16,393 bases of DNA from Balneolales bacterium (lineage in GTDB: Bacteria; Bacteroidota; Rhodothermia; Balneolales; Balneolaceae): positions 1 through 16,393 of the forward strand of contig JAURMN010000033.1 of the NCBI GenBank assembly GCA_030830725.1, written 5' to 3'. Below the pieces are notes generated by a model. The model was given only the letters and a program-made list of their open reading frames with translations. It was not told the DNA's origin and ran no database searches. The translations under genes and the position numbers were made by a program. Below are positions 7,009 to 14,794 of the stretch, in pieces. Position 1 is the stretch's first letter. Each line of letters begins with the position of its first letter.

Positions 7009-7479
7009 TTAAGCAGAAATTTTGTCAGCTTCTTCTGCTTCCGTACCGGCTTCTTTGAATGTACCGGATTCTGCCAGATGCTTAAATTTGGCAAGATCTT
7101 TCGTTAACTGAGTTGGAACATCTTCAATGAACTTGGCAAGTGCACCTTCTGCGTCACCAAAAAACGTGCGATAATCCAACGAAAAATCAACCAGAGTTCT
7201 CTCCCCGTTATCGAGTGGAGTAAAACGGATCGTTCCTGTCTGATTAAGAGTACCATTAATGGTAATCCATGCAAAACGGGTATTTCTGAGATTGTCAATA
7301 ATATTTGTGGTCCAGTGAAACTCCTCACTACCAATTGTTGTTCTGTACTCGAACGTCTGAGAGTTTATACGTTCAATCGTATCAATTTTTTGAAGAAACT
7401 TCGTGAAATGTACAGGATTGGAAAGGAGTTCGTAAACTTTGGAAAGTGGAAGATCCACTTCAATTCTTTCGTGCGCCAT
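7009..7479 (-). CDS. SRPBCC (START/Bet v 1-like) family protein
   Basis: This is a soluble 156-residue protein with the pattern of the SRPBCC ligand-binding fold, often annotated as polyketide cyclase/dehydrase or CoxG-like. It opens with a strand and a helix in which hydrophobic residues surround a YELLSNPVHFTKFL segment (about 16-29). A run of beta-strands follows with typical aromatic positions (HWTTNIIDN, RFAWITING, RTLVDFSLDYR). It ends with a long C-terminal helix (about 112-140) and a low-complexity Glu/Ala-rich tail. No catalytic residues can be named, because this fold binds diverse hydrophobic ligands. It is transcribed alone: two terminators follow it, and it faces away from the beta-barrel/RND pair across a 91-bp gap. 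That divergent arrangement could mean shared control, but nothing ties its function to the transporter. Confidence 0.82.
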   Translation of the reverse strand: MAHERIEVDLPLSKVYELLSNPVHFTKFLQKIDTIERINSQTFEYRTTIGSEEFHWTTNIIDNLRNTRFAWITINGTLNQTGTIRFTPLDNGERTLVDFSLDYRTFFGDAEGALAKFIEDVPTQLTKDLAKFKHLAESGTFKEAGTEAEEADKISA

Positions 7480-7514
7480 AGAACTAATTGGAAATTTTCA
7501 GCTTGGGTTGAAGG

Positions 7515-7562
7515 TACGTGCCGTAACACGTAAGCCATACACTACGTATACAGTACACTACG
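7515..7562. promoter_or_regulatory. Repeat cluster in the divergent promoter region (possible operator)
   Basis: The 91-bp gap between two divergently transcribed genes holds an inverted repeat, TACGTG (7515-7520) and CACGTA (7527-7532), with a 6-bp loop. It also holds two perfect copies of the 9-mer TACACTACG (7538-7546 and 7554-7562) at a 16-bp period. The second copy ends 8 bp before the beta-barrel gene's ATG. Such spacing could serve a regulator of both genes, but no known site is recognised and no clear -10/-7 element could be placed. Confidence 0.35.
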
Positions 7563-7570
7563 AGTGAGCT

Positions 7571-9067
7571 ATGAAAAATAGGGAAAAAGGTCACCAAACT
7601 CAATTCACTTTTCGTTTTATTTTGAAGTTTTTTTCTACTCCTGCACTTATCACCCCGTTTTTCTCATGGATACTTGCTTTTGGAAGCCCTAATGTATCCG
7701 CTTTTGCTCAGTCTAAGCCATCCATTACCCTCTTGAATGAGGTTTCGATAGGAACTCAAGGTCTGGAATGGGCCAAATGGTCTCCTCGATTACGAACTTC
7801 GTTTCAGTCACCACTTGGCTCCTTCGATTTCAAAGTCCAATTCAGTCTGGCTGGACATTATACCTTTTTAGAGCAATCGGAACTTCAAGCCTTGAACGGG
7901 AACAGTGTTCGTGAAAGGTTCTCTTTGAAAGAGATCGCGATCCAACGATCCTGGTCACGAGTGGATCTGAAAGCCGGTTTACTCAATATGCAATGGGGTG
8001 TTTCGTCTGACGGACCCATATCGCAATTTTTTGGACGAGCAGATCTTTCTGATTTTAGTATAACGGAACAAGAAGACCTTCCTCTCGGACAATATGCACT
8101 TCAAAGTCGAATTTTTTTGGGTGTACACCGACTAGAATTAGTCTTATCCCCCCTGCCTAATCCTGCTCCACTTCCGGATCGAAATTCAAGATGGGACTTT
8201 ATCTCAGAGGTGGACGAAGTTTCACTTGAATGGACTCCTAAAAGGCCCAGATGGACCCTAGAAGAAGCCCAATTAGCGATACGATTTGTGCATGGTTCTC
8301 AATCTCGTTGGACACTAGAATGGGTGGCGGGTCGCTGGACAGGCTCTTTTCCAACGTTTGGATTTGAAGGCAATCCAAACCTTCTACCCTTATTAATACA
8401 GACTCAGGGGCTGAATGTATCCGAGGTCGATACCCCGCTACCACCTTCGCCCGGCTTTACATTGAAAGAGGATTACAAACCAAAATGGATTTCCGGAATC
8501 TCCATGGAGTATGAATTTAAATCACCCTGGATTTTGAAAAGCGACCATTTGATCCGATTCAATCAGAAACATATCGAACTTCCTTTCGCGAGCTCGAGGG
8601 CTCTAGATGCTTTGCAAGATCCTTTATTAGCAGCTGAACTCTTTCCTCTTCTGATCGGTGAACCGGATTTTCATCTTTCAACAGGCGTAATGAGTCAGCA
8701 TCATGTTTCCGCCGAGCGAGTCTGGGGGGATTGGACACTTATGGGATCCTTCTCATACACTTACTATTACGGTTTAAATGAGAACTCCCTTCGAAATCAA
8801 TCCAGATCCACCCTTTTCTTCTCTACTCGGAATCTTACTTTTAGAGATCGTCTGCTCTTGCAAATCGGATCGCAGTGGAATTTGGATCCATTTGATTTTC
8901 AAGTTCATCCTTCCACGACCTGGCAAGCCCGTGATGAATGGGCTCTAACTGCCGGAATTCAACTCTTTGGCGGTAACTCGCCGGATCCCCTGTTCACGGA
9001 TATTAGTTTTTACACCTTCCGGAATTCAGGATTCGGGTACATTCGCTTTACAATTTACGCTTTTTGA
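7571..9067 (+). CDS. Predicted outer-membrane beta-barrel protein paired with an RND transporter
   Basis: This is a 498-residue exported protein I cannot name with certainty. The N-terminus has basic residues, a hydrophobic stretch (about 17-40) and a plausible signal-peptidase site after A46 (SAFA|QSK). The rest has the alternating, Trp/Phe-rich strand pattern of an outer-membrane barrel and ends in an aromatic-terminated strand (GYIRFTIYAF), as barrel proteins do. The segment KAGLLNMQWGVSSDG (about 135-149) resembles the GRQ-x-WG stretch of DUF1302/alginate-export-like barrels. DUF1302 proteins are commonly encoded beside HAE3 RND pumps, which fits the RND gene 9 bp downstream. It starts with ATG and no Shine-Dalgarno sequence is seen. 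It could act as the outer-membrane acceptor or channel for the transporter's substrate. The barrel call is fairly secure; the role is inferred from context. Confidence 0.75.
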   Translation: MKNREKGHQTQFTFRFILKFFSTPALITPFFSWILAFGSPNVSAFAQSKPSITLLNEVSIGTQGLEWAKWSPRLRTSFQSPLGSFDFKVQFSLAGHYTFLEQSELQALNGNSVRERFSLKEIAIQRSWSRVDLKAGLLNMQWGVSSDGPISQFFGRADLSDFSITEQEDLPLGQYALQSRIFLGVHRLELVLSPLPNPAPLPDRNSRWDFISEVDEVSLEWTPKRPRWTLEEAQLAIRFVHGSQSRWTLEWVAGRWTGSFPTFGFEGNPNLLPLLIQTQGLNVSEVDTPLPPSPGFTLKEDYKPKWISGISMEYEFKSPWILKSDHLIRFNQKHIELPFASSRALDALQDPLLAAELFPLLIGEPDFHLSTGVMSQHHVSAERVWGDWTLMGSFSYTYYYGLNENSLRNQSRSTLFFSTRNLTFRDRLLLQIGSQWNLDPFDFQVHPSTTWQARDEWALTAGIQLFGGNSPDPLFTDISFYTFRNSGFGYIRFTIYAF

Positions 9068-9076
9068 TTACTCCCT

Positions 9077-11365
9077 ATGATGGCTCAATCTTTTGCTCTT
9101 CTACTTTATCGGAATCCCAAAAAAGTACTCTCGCTCTTTATTCTGCTTCTCGTCGCATCTGTTTTTCCCGCTCTTCAAATTCGAACTGACTTTAATCTGG
9201 AGGGATTTTACCAGGAAGAAGATCCGGTTGTGAAGCAATACTCCTTATTGGAGGAGGAATTTGGCCGAGATGATAAGGTCATTGCCATCGGGTATAAACA
9301 AGACAATTTACTTTCCGCTGAAGGCATTGAGCTAAACCGACAACTTCTGAATCAACTCCGAAAACTTCCCTTCATTCTGGACATTCAATCCTTATCGGAA
9401 GCGGAACAGATGGTGAATGCAAATGACCAACTGAGGTTTACACCGTACTTCGATTCGGAGACTCAATTTGACTCTGACTTGAGAGATCAGTTGGCTAGTG
9501 ATCCTTTTTTAACGGGCTTTTTACTCAATCAGGAAATGACGGCAACGGCAATCTATCTTGATTTAGATCCAGAACAAAATACCTATTCCAATCGCAATTT
9601 ATTGATCAATCAACTCAATGAGATTGTAGAAAAATTTGAAGCTGATCATGAGCTTGAGATTCAGATTTCGGGGATTCCTTATTTCCGGAATCTCTATGTG
9701 AATATGCTAAATAGTGAGATTATCTTTTACATCTCACTCTCATCTGTGTTGATTATTTCGCTTTTGTGGTACCTCTACAGAAGTGTTTGGGGGGTTATTT
9801 TACCTATGATTATCGTTTGGGCAACACTCCTTCTCACGGTGGCTCTGATTCACCTCACTGGTGGATACATTGAAATTATGTCGAGTACGATTGCTCCCAT
9901 TCTTCTTTGCGTAGGAATTGCCGATTCAATTCATATGATTTCAAAGTATGATGATGCACGGGATATGGGTCTGACCAAACAGGAAAGTATTGTAGAGATG
10001 ATTCGGACTTTGGGTTCGGCTACATTTTTGACAAGTTTGACCACCGCAATCGGATTCATTACCCTCATGAGTTCGACAATCATCCCTATGAAACGGTTTG
10101 GTCTTTATACAGCAACAGGCGTACTAATTGCCTATTTGGTGACCATTTTCTTTCTCCCTGCCGCCTTGTCTCTGTCTAAGAAAGCACGGATTTTCAGCGA
10201 GCAAAAAAGCCCCTTTTATCTGTGGAGTACAGAACTACTGAAGCGCCTATCGAAAGTTAATAAGGATCTAAAAGGGATTATTCTACTTTTTTCTTTTGGA
10301 CTGTTGATTTTATCTGCATGGTTCATGACTGGATTAACTGTAAATGGTCGTGTATTTGATGATGTCTCAGAGGATACACAGGTTATGCAAGATCAGGGTT
10401 GGTTTTCAGAGGAATTGGTTCCGATTTTGCCTCTTGAAATATTGATTCGTACAGGAGAAAATGAAGGGGTTCTTTCAATAGATCTCATGCGTCGAATAGC
10501 GGATACAGAGCAGTATTTAATGCAATTTCCGGAAATTGAAAAAGTAACCAGTGGTAAAACACTCTTGTCACAGGTTCATAATTTGCTTAATCCCTCGGAA
10601 GCTTTTTTTTCTGTAGCGAATCCCCCACTTTTAGCGCAATATTTGCTGCTTCTGGAGATCAGTGGGGCTGACGGACTCGATGATCTATTTACTTTTACGT
10701 ACGAAACCATTCGACTTACGGCCTTCATCGAGGATGCCGGGTCAGCTCGTGTGAATGAGATTCGAGCCGCGCTGGATCAACATATTGTTGCCCACTATCC
10801 AGATGTAGAGGTTTTAGTGACCGGCTCAACGGTTTTGAGCGCAGATCTTGTGGGTAAAATTGTGCGTTCTTTAATGAATAGTATGGGGTTGGCAATAGGG
10901 CTGATTTCCATTTTAATGACCCTCCTATTCAGAAATTTTCGGATGATGTTAATCGCTTTAGTACCCAACCTATTGCCGTTGATTGTAACGGGAGCGATCA
11001 TGGCTCTCTTTGGGGTGGATATTAAGCCATCTACTGCTGTGATTTTTACCATCGCATTCGGAATCGCTGTAGATGACTCGATTCACTTTTTGGCGCGATT
11101 CCGGGTAGAAATGGCTCGTGGTGCTACTATCCATCACGCTCTGGAGACCACGTTACTGAAAACAGGGCGTGCCATTATCATTACTTCCATGATCCTGCTT
11201 GCTGGGTTTGGCTCTCTGATTTCGAGTGATTTTGTCTCTACGGCTATGATGGGAATCATGGTTTCTACCACTATCTTCTCCGCACTGATTGCTGATTTAT
11301 TCCTATTACCTGCTCTTTTTCACTGGTTAGAACCAGACTTAACCCATCTTAATCAGCAGAATTAA
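9077..11365 (+). CDS. RND superfamily transporter, HAE3/MMPL type
   Basis: This is a 762-residue inner-membrane protein with the duplicated RND layout. TM1 is at about 16-32, a periplasmic domain spans about 35-210, and TM2-6 lie at about 213-365. TM7 is at about 400-420, a second periplasmic domain spans about 422-595, and TM8-12 lie at about 598-750. Proton-relay acids sit in matching positions of TM4 (GIADSIH, D283) and TM10 (GIAVDDSIH, D666-D667), as in MmpL/HAE3 proteins. It is much shorter than AcrB-type pumps, which also argues for HAE3; that family includes the hopanoid transporter HpnN and lipid exporters. Nine base pairs separate it from the upstream beta-barrel gene, and no membrane-fusion protein or LolA-like partner is present. 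Its last 17 bp overlap tmk on the other strand. A lipid or other hydrophobic substrate is likely, but the actual one cannot be read from the sequence. Confidence 0.9.
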   Translation: MMAQSFALLLYRNPKKVLSLFILLLVASVFPALQIRTDFNLEGFYQEEDPVVKQYSLLEEEFGRDDKVIAIGYKQDNLLSAEGIELNRQLLNQLRKLPFILDIQSLSEAEQMVNANDQLRFTPYFDSETQFDSDLRDQLASDPFLTGFLLNQEMTATAIYLDLDPEQNTYSNRNLLINQLNEIVEKFEADHELEIQISGIPYFRNLYVNMLNSEIIFYISLSSVLIISLLWYLYRSVWGVILPMIIVWATLLLTVALIHLTGGYIEIMSSTIAPILLCVGIADSIHMISKYDDARDMGLTKQESIVEMIRTLGSATFLTSLTTAIGFITLMSSTIIPMKRFGLYTATGVLIAYLVTIFFLPAALSLSKKARIFSEQKSPFYLWSTELLKRLSKVNKDLKGIILLFSFGLLILSAWFMTGLTVNGRVFDDVSEDTQVMQDQGWFSEELVPILPLEILIRTGENEGVLSIDLMRRIADTEQYLMQFPEIEKVTSGKTLLSQVHNLLNPSEAFFSVANPPLLAQYLLLLEISGADGLDDLFTFTYETIRLTAFIEDAGSARVNEIRAALDQHIVAHYPDVEVLVTGSTVLSADLVGKIVRSLMNSMGLAIGLISILMTLLFRNFRMMLIALVPNLLPLIVTGAIMALFGVDIKPSTAVIFTIAFGIAVDDSIHFLARFRVEMARGATIHHALETTLLKTGRAIIITSMILLAGFGSLISSDFVSTAMMGIMVSTTIFSALIADLFLLPALFHWLEPDLTHLNQQN

Positions 11366-12056
11366 GAGAGGAAATCCGTGGGTGAACCGACTGCAGGATC
11401 TCACGATGGATCTCCATGATCTCTCGATTGGCGTCAAGCGTAACAAATCGTTTTTCCTGCATGGAGAGCTGGTTATACCCTTCTATCACTCGCTGGAAAA
11501 AAGAATCTCCCATCGATTCCATGCGATCTTTCTCGAGTTTTGCCGTGCGTTCAAGAGCCACAGAGAGTGTAAGTTTTAGATAGAATGTAAGTGTGGGTTC
11601 CAGTCCATGGGCTGCAAGGCGATGAATCGACTCTAACGCTTTTGGAGAAAGAATTTGATGACCATATCCCTGATATGCAGTAGTAGAATCATAAAATCGA
11701 TCTAATATTACCACTTCCCCTCGATACAAAGCCGGAAGGATCGATTCTGTAACCAATTGAGAGCGAGCGGATGAAAAGAGAAGGACTTCAGTAACTGGAT
11801 TCAACTCATTTTCAGGATCTAATAAGATAGACCGTATTGTTTCTGAAACAGAGGTTCCGCCCGGCTCACGAAAGACTTGAACTGGAATACCTTGTGTCTG
11901 AAGTGCCTCCTTAAGGAGAGCGATTTGTGTGGATTTTCCACACCCATCAATGCCCTCAAACGAAATCAGCAATCCATTTGAGGGTGAGTGACGGTTCTCA
12001 AAAGGCAGCTGATTAAGTGATTCGTTAGGTTGTCGATGTACAGGATCCGTGCTCAA
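11349..12056 (-). CDS. tmk: Thymidylate kinase
   Basis: Tmk phosphorylates dTMP to dTDP with ATP. The P-loop FEGIDGCGKST is at 33-43, REPGGT at 63-68 and DRFYDST at 119-125. The LID region with D177, R178 and E180 is followed by FFQRV and EGY near 186-194. The P-loop lacks the Arg of the eukaryotic (type I) enzymes, so this is the bacterial type II form. The start is uncertain. The longest reading begins with TTG at 12056, in a 4-bp TTGA overlap with the PspC gene, and carries a 28-residue non-conserved leader. A TTG at 11972 would give 207 residues beginning LLISFEGIDG, the usual Tmk start and length. No Shine-Dalgarno sequence decides between them. It is the last gene of the five-gene run and overlaps the convergent RND gene by 17 bp. 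Confidence 0.94.
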   Translation of the reverse strand: MSTDPVHRQPNESLNQLPFENRHSPSNGLLISFEGIDGCGKSTQIALLKEALQTQGIPVQVFREPGGTSVSETIRSILLDPENELNPVTEVLLFSSARSQLVTESILPALYRGEVVILDRFYDSTTAYQGYGHQILSPKALESIHRLAAHGLEPTLTFYLKLTLSVALERTAKLEKDRMESMGDSFFQRVIEGYNQLSMQEKRFVTLDANREIMEIHREILQSVHPRISSLNSAD

Positions 12057-12445
12057 AAGTGTTTTAAATAGTATTCCCGAGTGAGTTCAAACGGTTCAGT
12101 TGGTAAGACCAATGCCAAAATCAGATAGATAATGGCCATCGTACCCCATCCCAATATAAACACGATGATGAACAATATGCGAAGCAATGTGGAACTGATT
12201 TTAAAGTAAGTCCCCAACCCTCCGCAAACTCCCATAATTTTCTTATCCGTACGGGATTTAAAGAGTTTCCGAGGCTTATAAAACGCATATCGGTCAATTG
12301 GCTCTCCTGGACGACCAAAATAGTTTCTTTTTGGTTCCCTCCCCATTTCCCGAATGAAAGGATCATAAGAGGAACGCTCCTTTTTTTTCCCATCCGGATA
12401 TAGATAGGTGTCTAGTTTGTCGAAATCGTAGTCTTTGGAATCCAT
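12053..12445 (-). CDS. PspC-domain membrane protein
   Basis: This is a 130-residue protein with a PspC domain at about 59-116. It contains the conserved KKIMGVCGGLGTYF turn (68-81), the LLRILFIIVFILG helix (87-99) and a second hydrophobic helix ending ALVLPTEP. The first 58 residues are polar, Tyr- and charge-rich, probably cytoplasmic, and not part of the domain. In E. coli PspC is an inner-membrane sensor of the phage-shock envelope-stress system. Stand-alone PspC-domain proteins in other phyla have less defined roles, and no pspA, pspB or pspF is present here, so the psp name is not justified. It lies 10 bp after the cyclo-ligase gene, and its stop overlaps the TTG start of tmk, so it is probably part of the same transcript. 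Confidence 0.88.
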   Translation of the reverse strand: MDSKDYDFDKLDTYLYPDGKKKERSSYDPFIREMGREPKRNYFGRPGEPIDRYAFYKPRKLFKSRTDKKIMGVCGGLGTYFKISSTLLRILFIIVFILGWGTMAIIYLILALVLPTEPFELTREYYLKHF

Positions 12446-12455
12446 AGAGGTTTCA

Positions 12456-13115
12456 TTAGAGAGATAAGTCGATTAATTTCCCCGTTGACGTTTGAATGAT
12501 TCTCTTTTCCGTAACGATCCAGTCAGAAGGGACGTCGGTTGATTCAGATGGCAAAGGTTGATCGGAGACAGAGAGCTCAAACGCCGGAGTAATCACGATC
12601 GGTTTTAAACTCATACCGAGATCGGAAGGATTTTTTTTCGTGAACGCTTTATTGGAAAGAAACCGATCATAAAAACCCATTCCATATCCTAGTCGTCCTC
12701 CACGAAGATCTGTCGCTACATTGGGTAAAATCACAAAATCAAGGGTTTCGTAGGGCATTTCTTCACCAAAAGAAGGTTCCAAAAGATCGAACTCTGCCCG
12801 TTGAAGTTGAGCAGGAGAAGTGTAGAGAACAGTCTTCATTGTTTTTGTCATCATGTCTGTTTTTGGAATTCCCACTCGATGTCCAGACTGCCATAGAGCC
12901 TGGATTAAGGGATGGGTATTGACTTCTCTGTTTTTTGGAACAGACATGTAGCAATGAATATTCATGGATCGTACGCCGTGGTCAGAATCTTGATCGATGA
13001 GCCATTGAATCAGACCCAATACCTTATGGGATATTCTTACTGAGAGGCTCTCCCATACCTCTACGGATAATTCGCGTCTTTGATTCAAAAAATTTTTCCG
13101 AAGTTCTTTTTTCAT
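12456..13115 (-). CDS. 5-formyltetrahydrofolate cyclo-ligase
   Basis: This enzyme converts 5-formyltetrahydrofolate to 5,10-methenyltetrahydrofolate using ATP, recovering an inhibitory folate. The N-terminus has the basic KKELRKNFLNQRREL helix. The Y56 to T67 segment, with E64 and T67, matches the family's substrate/ATP pattern. The signature block at 131-151 has P131, G140-R141, G143-Y144-G145 and Y149-D150-R151. The C-terminal DVPSDWIVTE fits the usual DxPLDxIxTE. The length of 219 residues is slightly above average. The start ATG overlaps the bshC stop as ATGA, indicating coupling. Family names in use are FAU, YgfA and MTHFS. Within the run it sits with tmk, which also belongs to one-carbon/thymidylate metabolism, although the link is only loose. 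Confidence 0.95.
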   Translation of the reverse strand: MKKELRKNFLNQRRELSVEVWESLSVRISHKVLGLIQWLIDQDSDHGVRSMNIHCYMSVPKNREVNTHPLIQALWQSGHRVGIPKTDMMTKTMKTVLYTSPAQLQRAEFDLLEPSFGEEMPYETLDFVILPNVATDLRGGRLGYGMGFYDRFLSNKAFTKKNPSDLGMSLKPIVITPAFELSVSDQPLPSESTDVPSDWIVTEKRIIQTSTGKLIDLSL

Positions 13116-14794
13116 CGGTTAAAGGAAAGAATCAAATGATGATTCGCCTCGTTTTCTTCAAAAATTTGAAGCAATGCGTCCCACATTTCCGGTCCGTGTT
13201 GAGCATAAAGAGAAAAAGCAGATATCACTCTTTCCTGAAGGTGATTCGAGGGATAAATGGCTTGTTTAACCATTTGTATTCGAAGTAAATCAATGTCATG
13301 TCGACGCTTTTGTGCTTTTCTGACTTTTCGCTCAAGTCGGTCAAGTTCATGCTTCATGGAAACGAGAGCTTTTTCAAAAGAAGCTTCCAGTGTTAAATCC
13401 ATGCTGGTGAGCAGAGAGGCATAACGCGTATGTAAAGTTGCTAATTCAGATGTCCAAAGATCAAAATTCGTGCGGGCTGTGTCACCCGTATGATGCTCTA
13501 TCCATAGGGACTCTATATCTTCCATTCGACGTTGATACTGAGGAAGTGCAAACTCCAATCGGTCAAAATTACGTTTGACATTAGGCTCCAGAACCGTAGC
13601 CGAATAACGGCCTTGAAAACTAGGCATCGGAATGCCAGTATGCTCGAAAAGAGGCATAGATTGAGCTGCATAGGCAATTTCGGCCGGTCCTCCAACCACC
13701 ATGACAACAGGTAAAAGTGAACTTTGCAACACCAGACGCAGCAAAACTCCCGGGGAATAACAATCAGGGGATTTGTGAATGTCTTCTAGGAGCTCACTTG
13801 TTGTCATCGCGCTATCAAGAGTCGTCCACCCCTCCTTCGATCGTTTAACCTTTACTCGTTTTCCATTTTGAGCGTAACGGAAAAGATGACTTTCCTCAAA
13901 TTGTACCTGCTGATGATAACCGGCTTTTATCAGCTGCTGAGTGTGCATGGAAAGACTTTGAAAAAGAGATTCAGAATCCTGAATGGTTTTTATGTAAAGT
14001 GGAGCTGCCCATTGTTTAAAATCTAATTGATCCGCACTAATCAGTACAAGACCAAATTTTCCAAACCACTTCAGCATCAACGAAGCAAACGCTTGTTGGA
14101 AGGTGTTTCCAGGCTTGTAATAACGCCTCAGTATTTCCATCATTTCCGATCCAAACGATGAATCCAGCTTGATCGAAAGTTCATCTAAGAGGTGCATAAT
14201 GGAGTCTGGTAACGTGACTCTGCCAACTGGAAATCCTTCATCGTGAAGTTTAAATGTGCCAAGTAAAGGATCAAAAGGGACGTCTTTGGTTTGCGAAACA
14301 CCATATTCGAGTACTTCGGGAAGGTCATGATCTTCGTCAGCCAACCAGAAGACAGGCACAGTTTGAATATTACTATCTTTATTAAGTCTTTTTGATAAAA
14401 CAATGATAGACAATGCTTTATAAAGAGTAAAAAGAGGACCACCAAAGAGTGCTAATTGATGACCTGTGGCTACCACGACCGTGTCCTGTTCCAACAATGA
14501 AACAATGGCTTGAATCGTCTCAGGTGGAGCTCCCCAATCCTGATTTTGCCTCGTTAAGATTCGAGCAAGTTCTGCTCGACGCTCTATAGGGAAAACCGCG
14601 CTAATTTGCCTGGCCAACGAAACAGGATCAGAGGAGAAAGAGGATTCTGTAAAAAATGGAGCGAGAGAGCGTTCCTTGCGAAGGAAATCTAGATAGAGCG
14701 GAGTCGCTTTCAAGGACTCAAATGAAAGCAGATCAACGTGCAGATTATCCTTTAAGTTTCTGGATTTGGTCCCTGATTCGGGCTGCTTTCTCAT
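13112..14794 (-). CDS. bshC: Putative cysteine ligase BshC (bacillithiol biosynthesis)
   Basis: BshC is required for the last step of bacillithiol synthesis, adding cysteine to glucosaminyl-malate. Its in vitro catalysis has been hard to show. The family hallmarks are clear: GHQLALFGGPLFTLYKA (111-127) and PVFWLADEDHDLPEV (147-161). GGPAEIAYAAQ is at 368-378, KRNFDR is near 408, and there is a C-terminal helical coiled-coil region (about 410-515) ending in PSNHLQERV. At 560 residues it is a little longer than usual because of the N-terminus. The ATG at 14794 lies 50 bp inside the upstream nuclease gene, and homology would be expected to begin only around residue 18-20. No other ATG, GTG or TTG start lies between, so I keep this one. 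The stop overlaps the next gene as ATGA. bshA and bshB are not in the window. Confidence 0.95.
   Translation of the reverse strand: MRKQPESGTKSRNLKDNLHVDLLSFESLKATPLYLDFLRKERSLAPFFTESSFSSDPVSLARQISAVFPIERRAELARILTRQNQDWGAPPETIQAIVSLLEQDTVVVATGHQLALFGGPLFTLYKALSIIVLSKRLNKDSNIQTVPVFWLADEDHDLPEVLEYGVSQTKDVPFDPLLGTFKLHDEGFPVGRVTLPDSIMHLLDELSIKLDSSFGSEMMEILRRYYKPGNTFQQAFASLMLKWFGKFGLVLISADQLDFKQWAAPLYIKTIQDSESLFQSLSMHTQQLIKAGYHQQVQFEESHLFRYAQNGKRVKVKRSKEGWTTLDSAMTTSELLEDIHKSPDCYSPGVLLRLVLQSSLLPVVMVVGGPAEIAYAAQSMPLFEHTGIPMPSFQGRYSATVLEPNVKRNFDRLEFALPQYQRRMEDIESLWIEHHTGDTARTNFDLWTSELATLHTRYASLLTSMDLTLEASFEKALVSMKHELDRLERKVRKAQKRRHDIDLLRIQMVKQAIYPSNHLQERVISAFSLYAQHGPEMWDALLQIFEENEANHHLILSFNR

Noticed and set aside
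12053..12445. Phage-shock (psp) operon membership for the PspC-domain gene
   Set aside because: No pspA, pspB or pspF homologue is nearby; the gene sits in a run with bshC, a folate enzyme and tmk.
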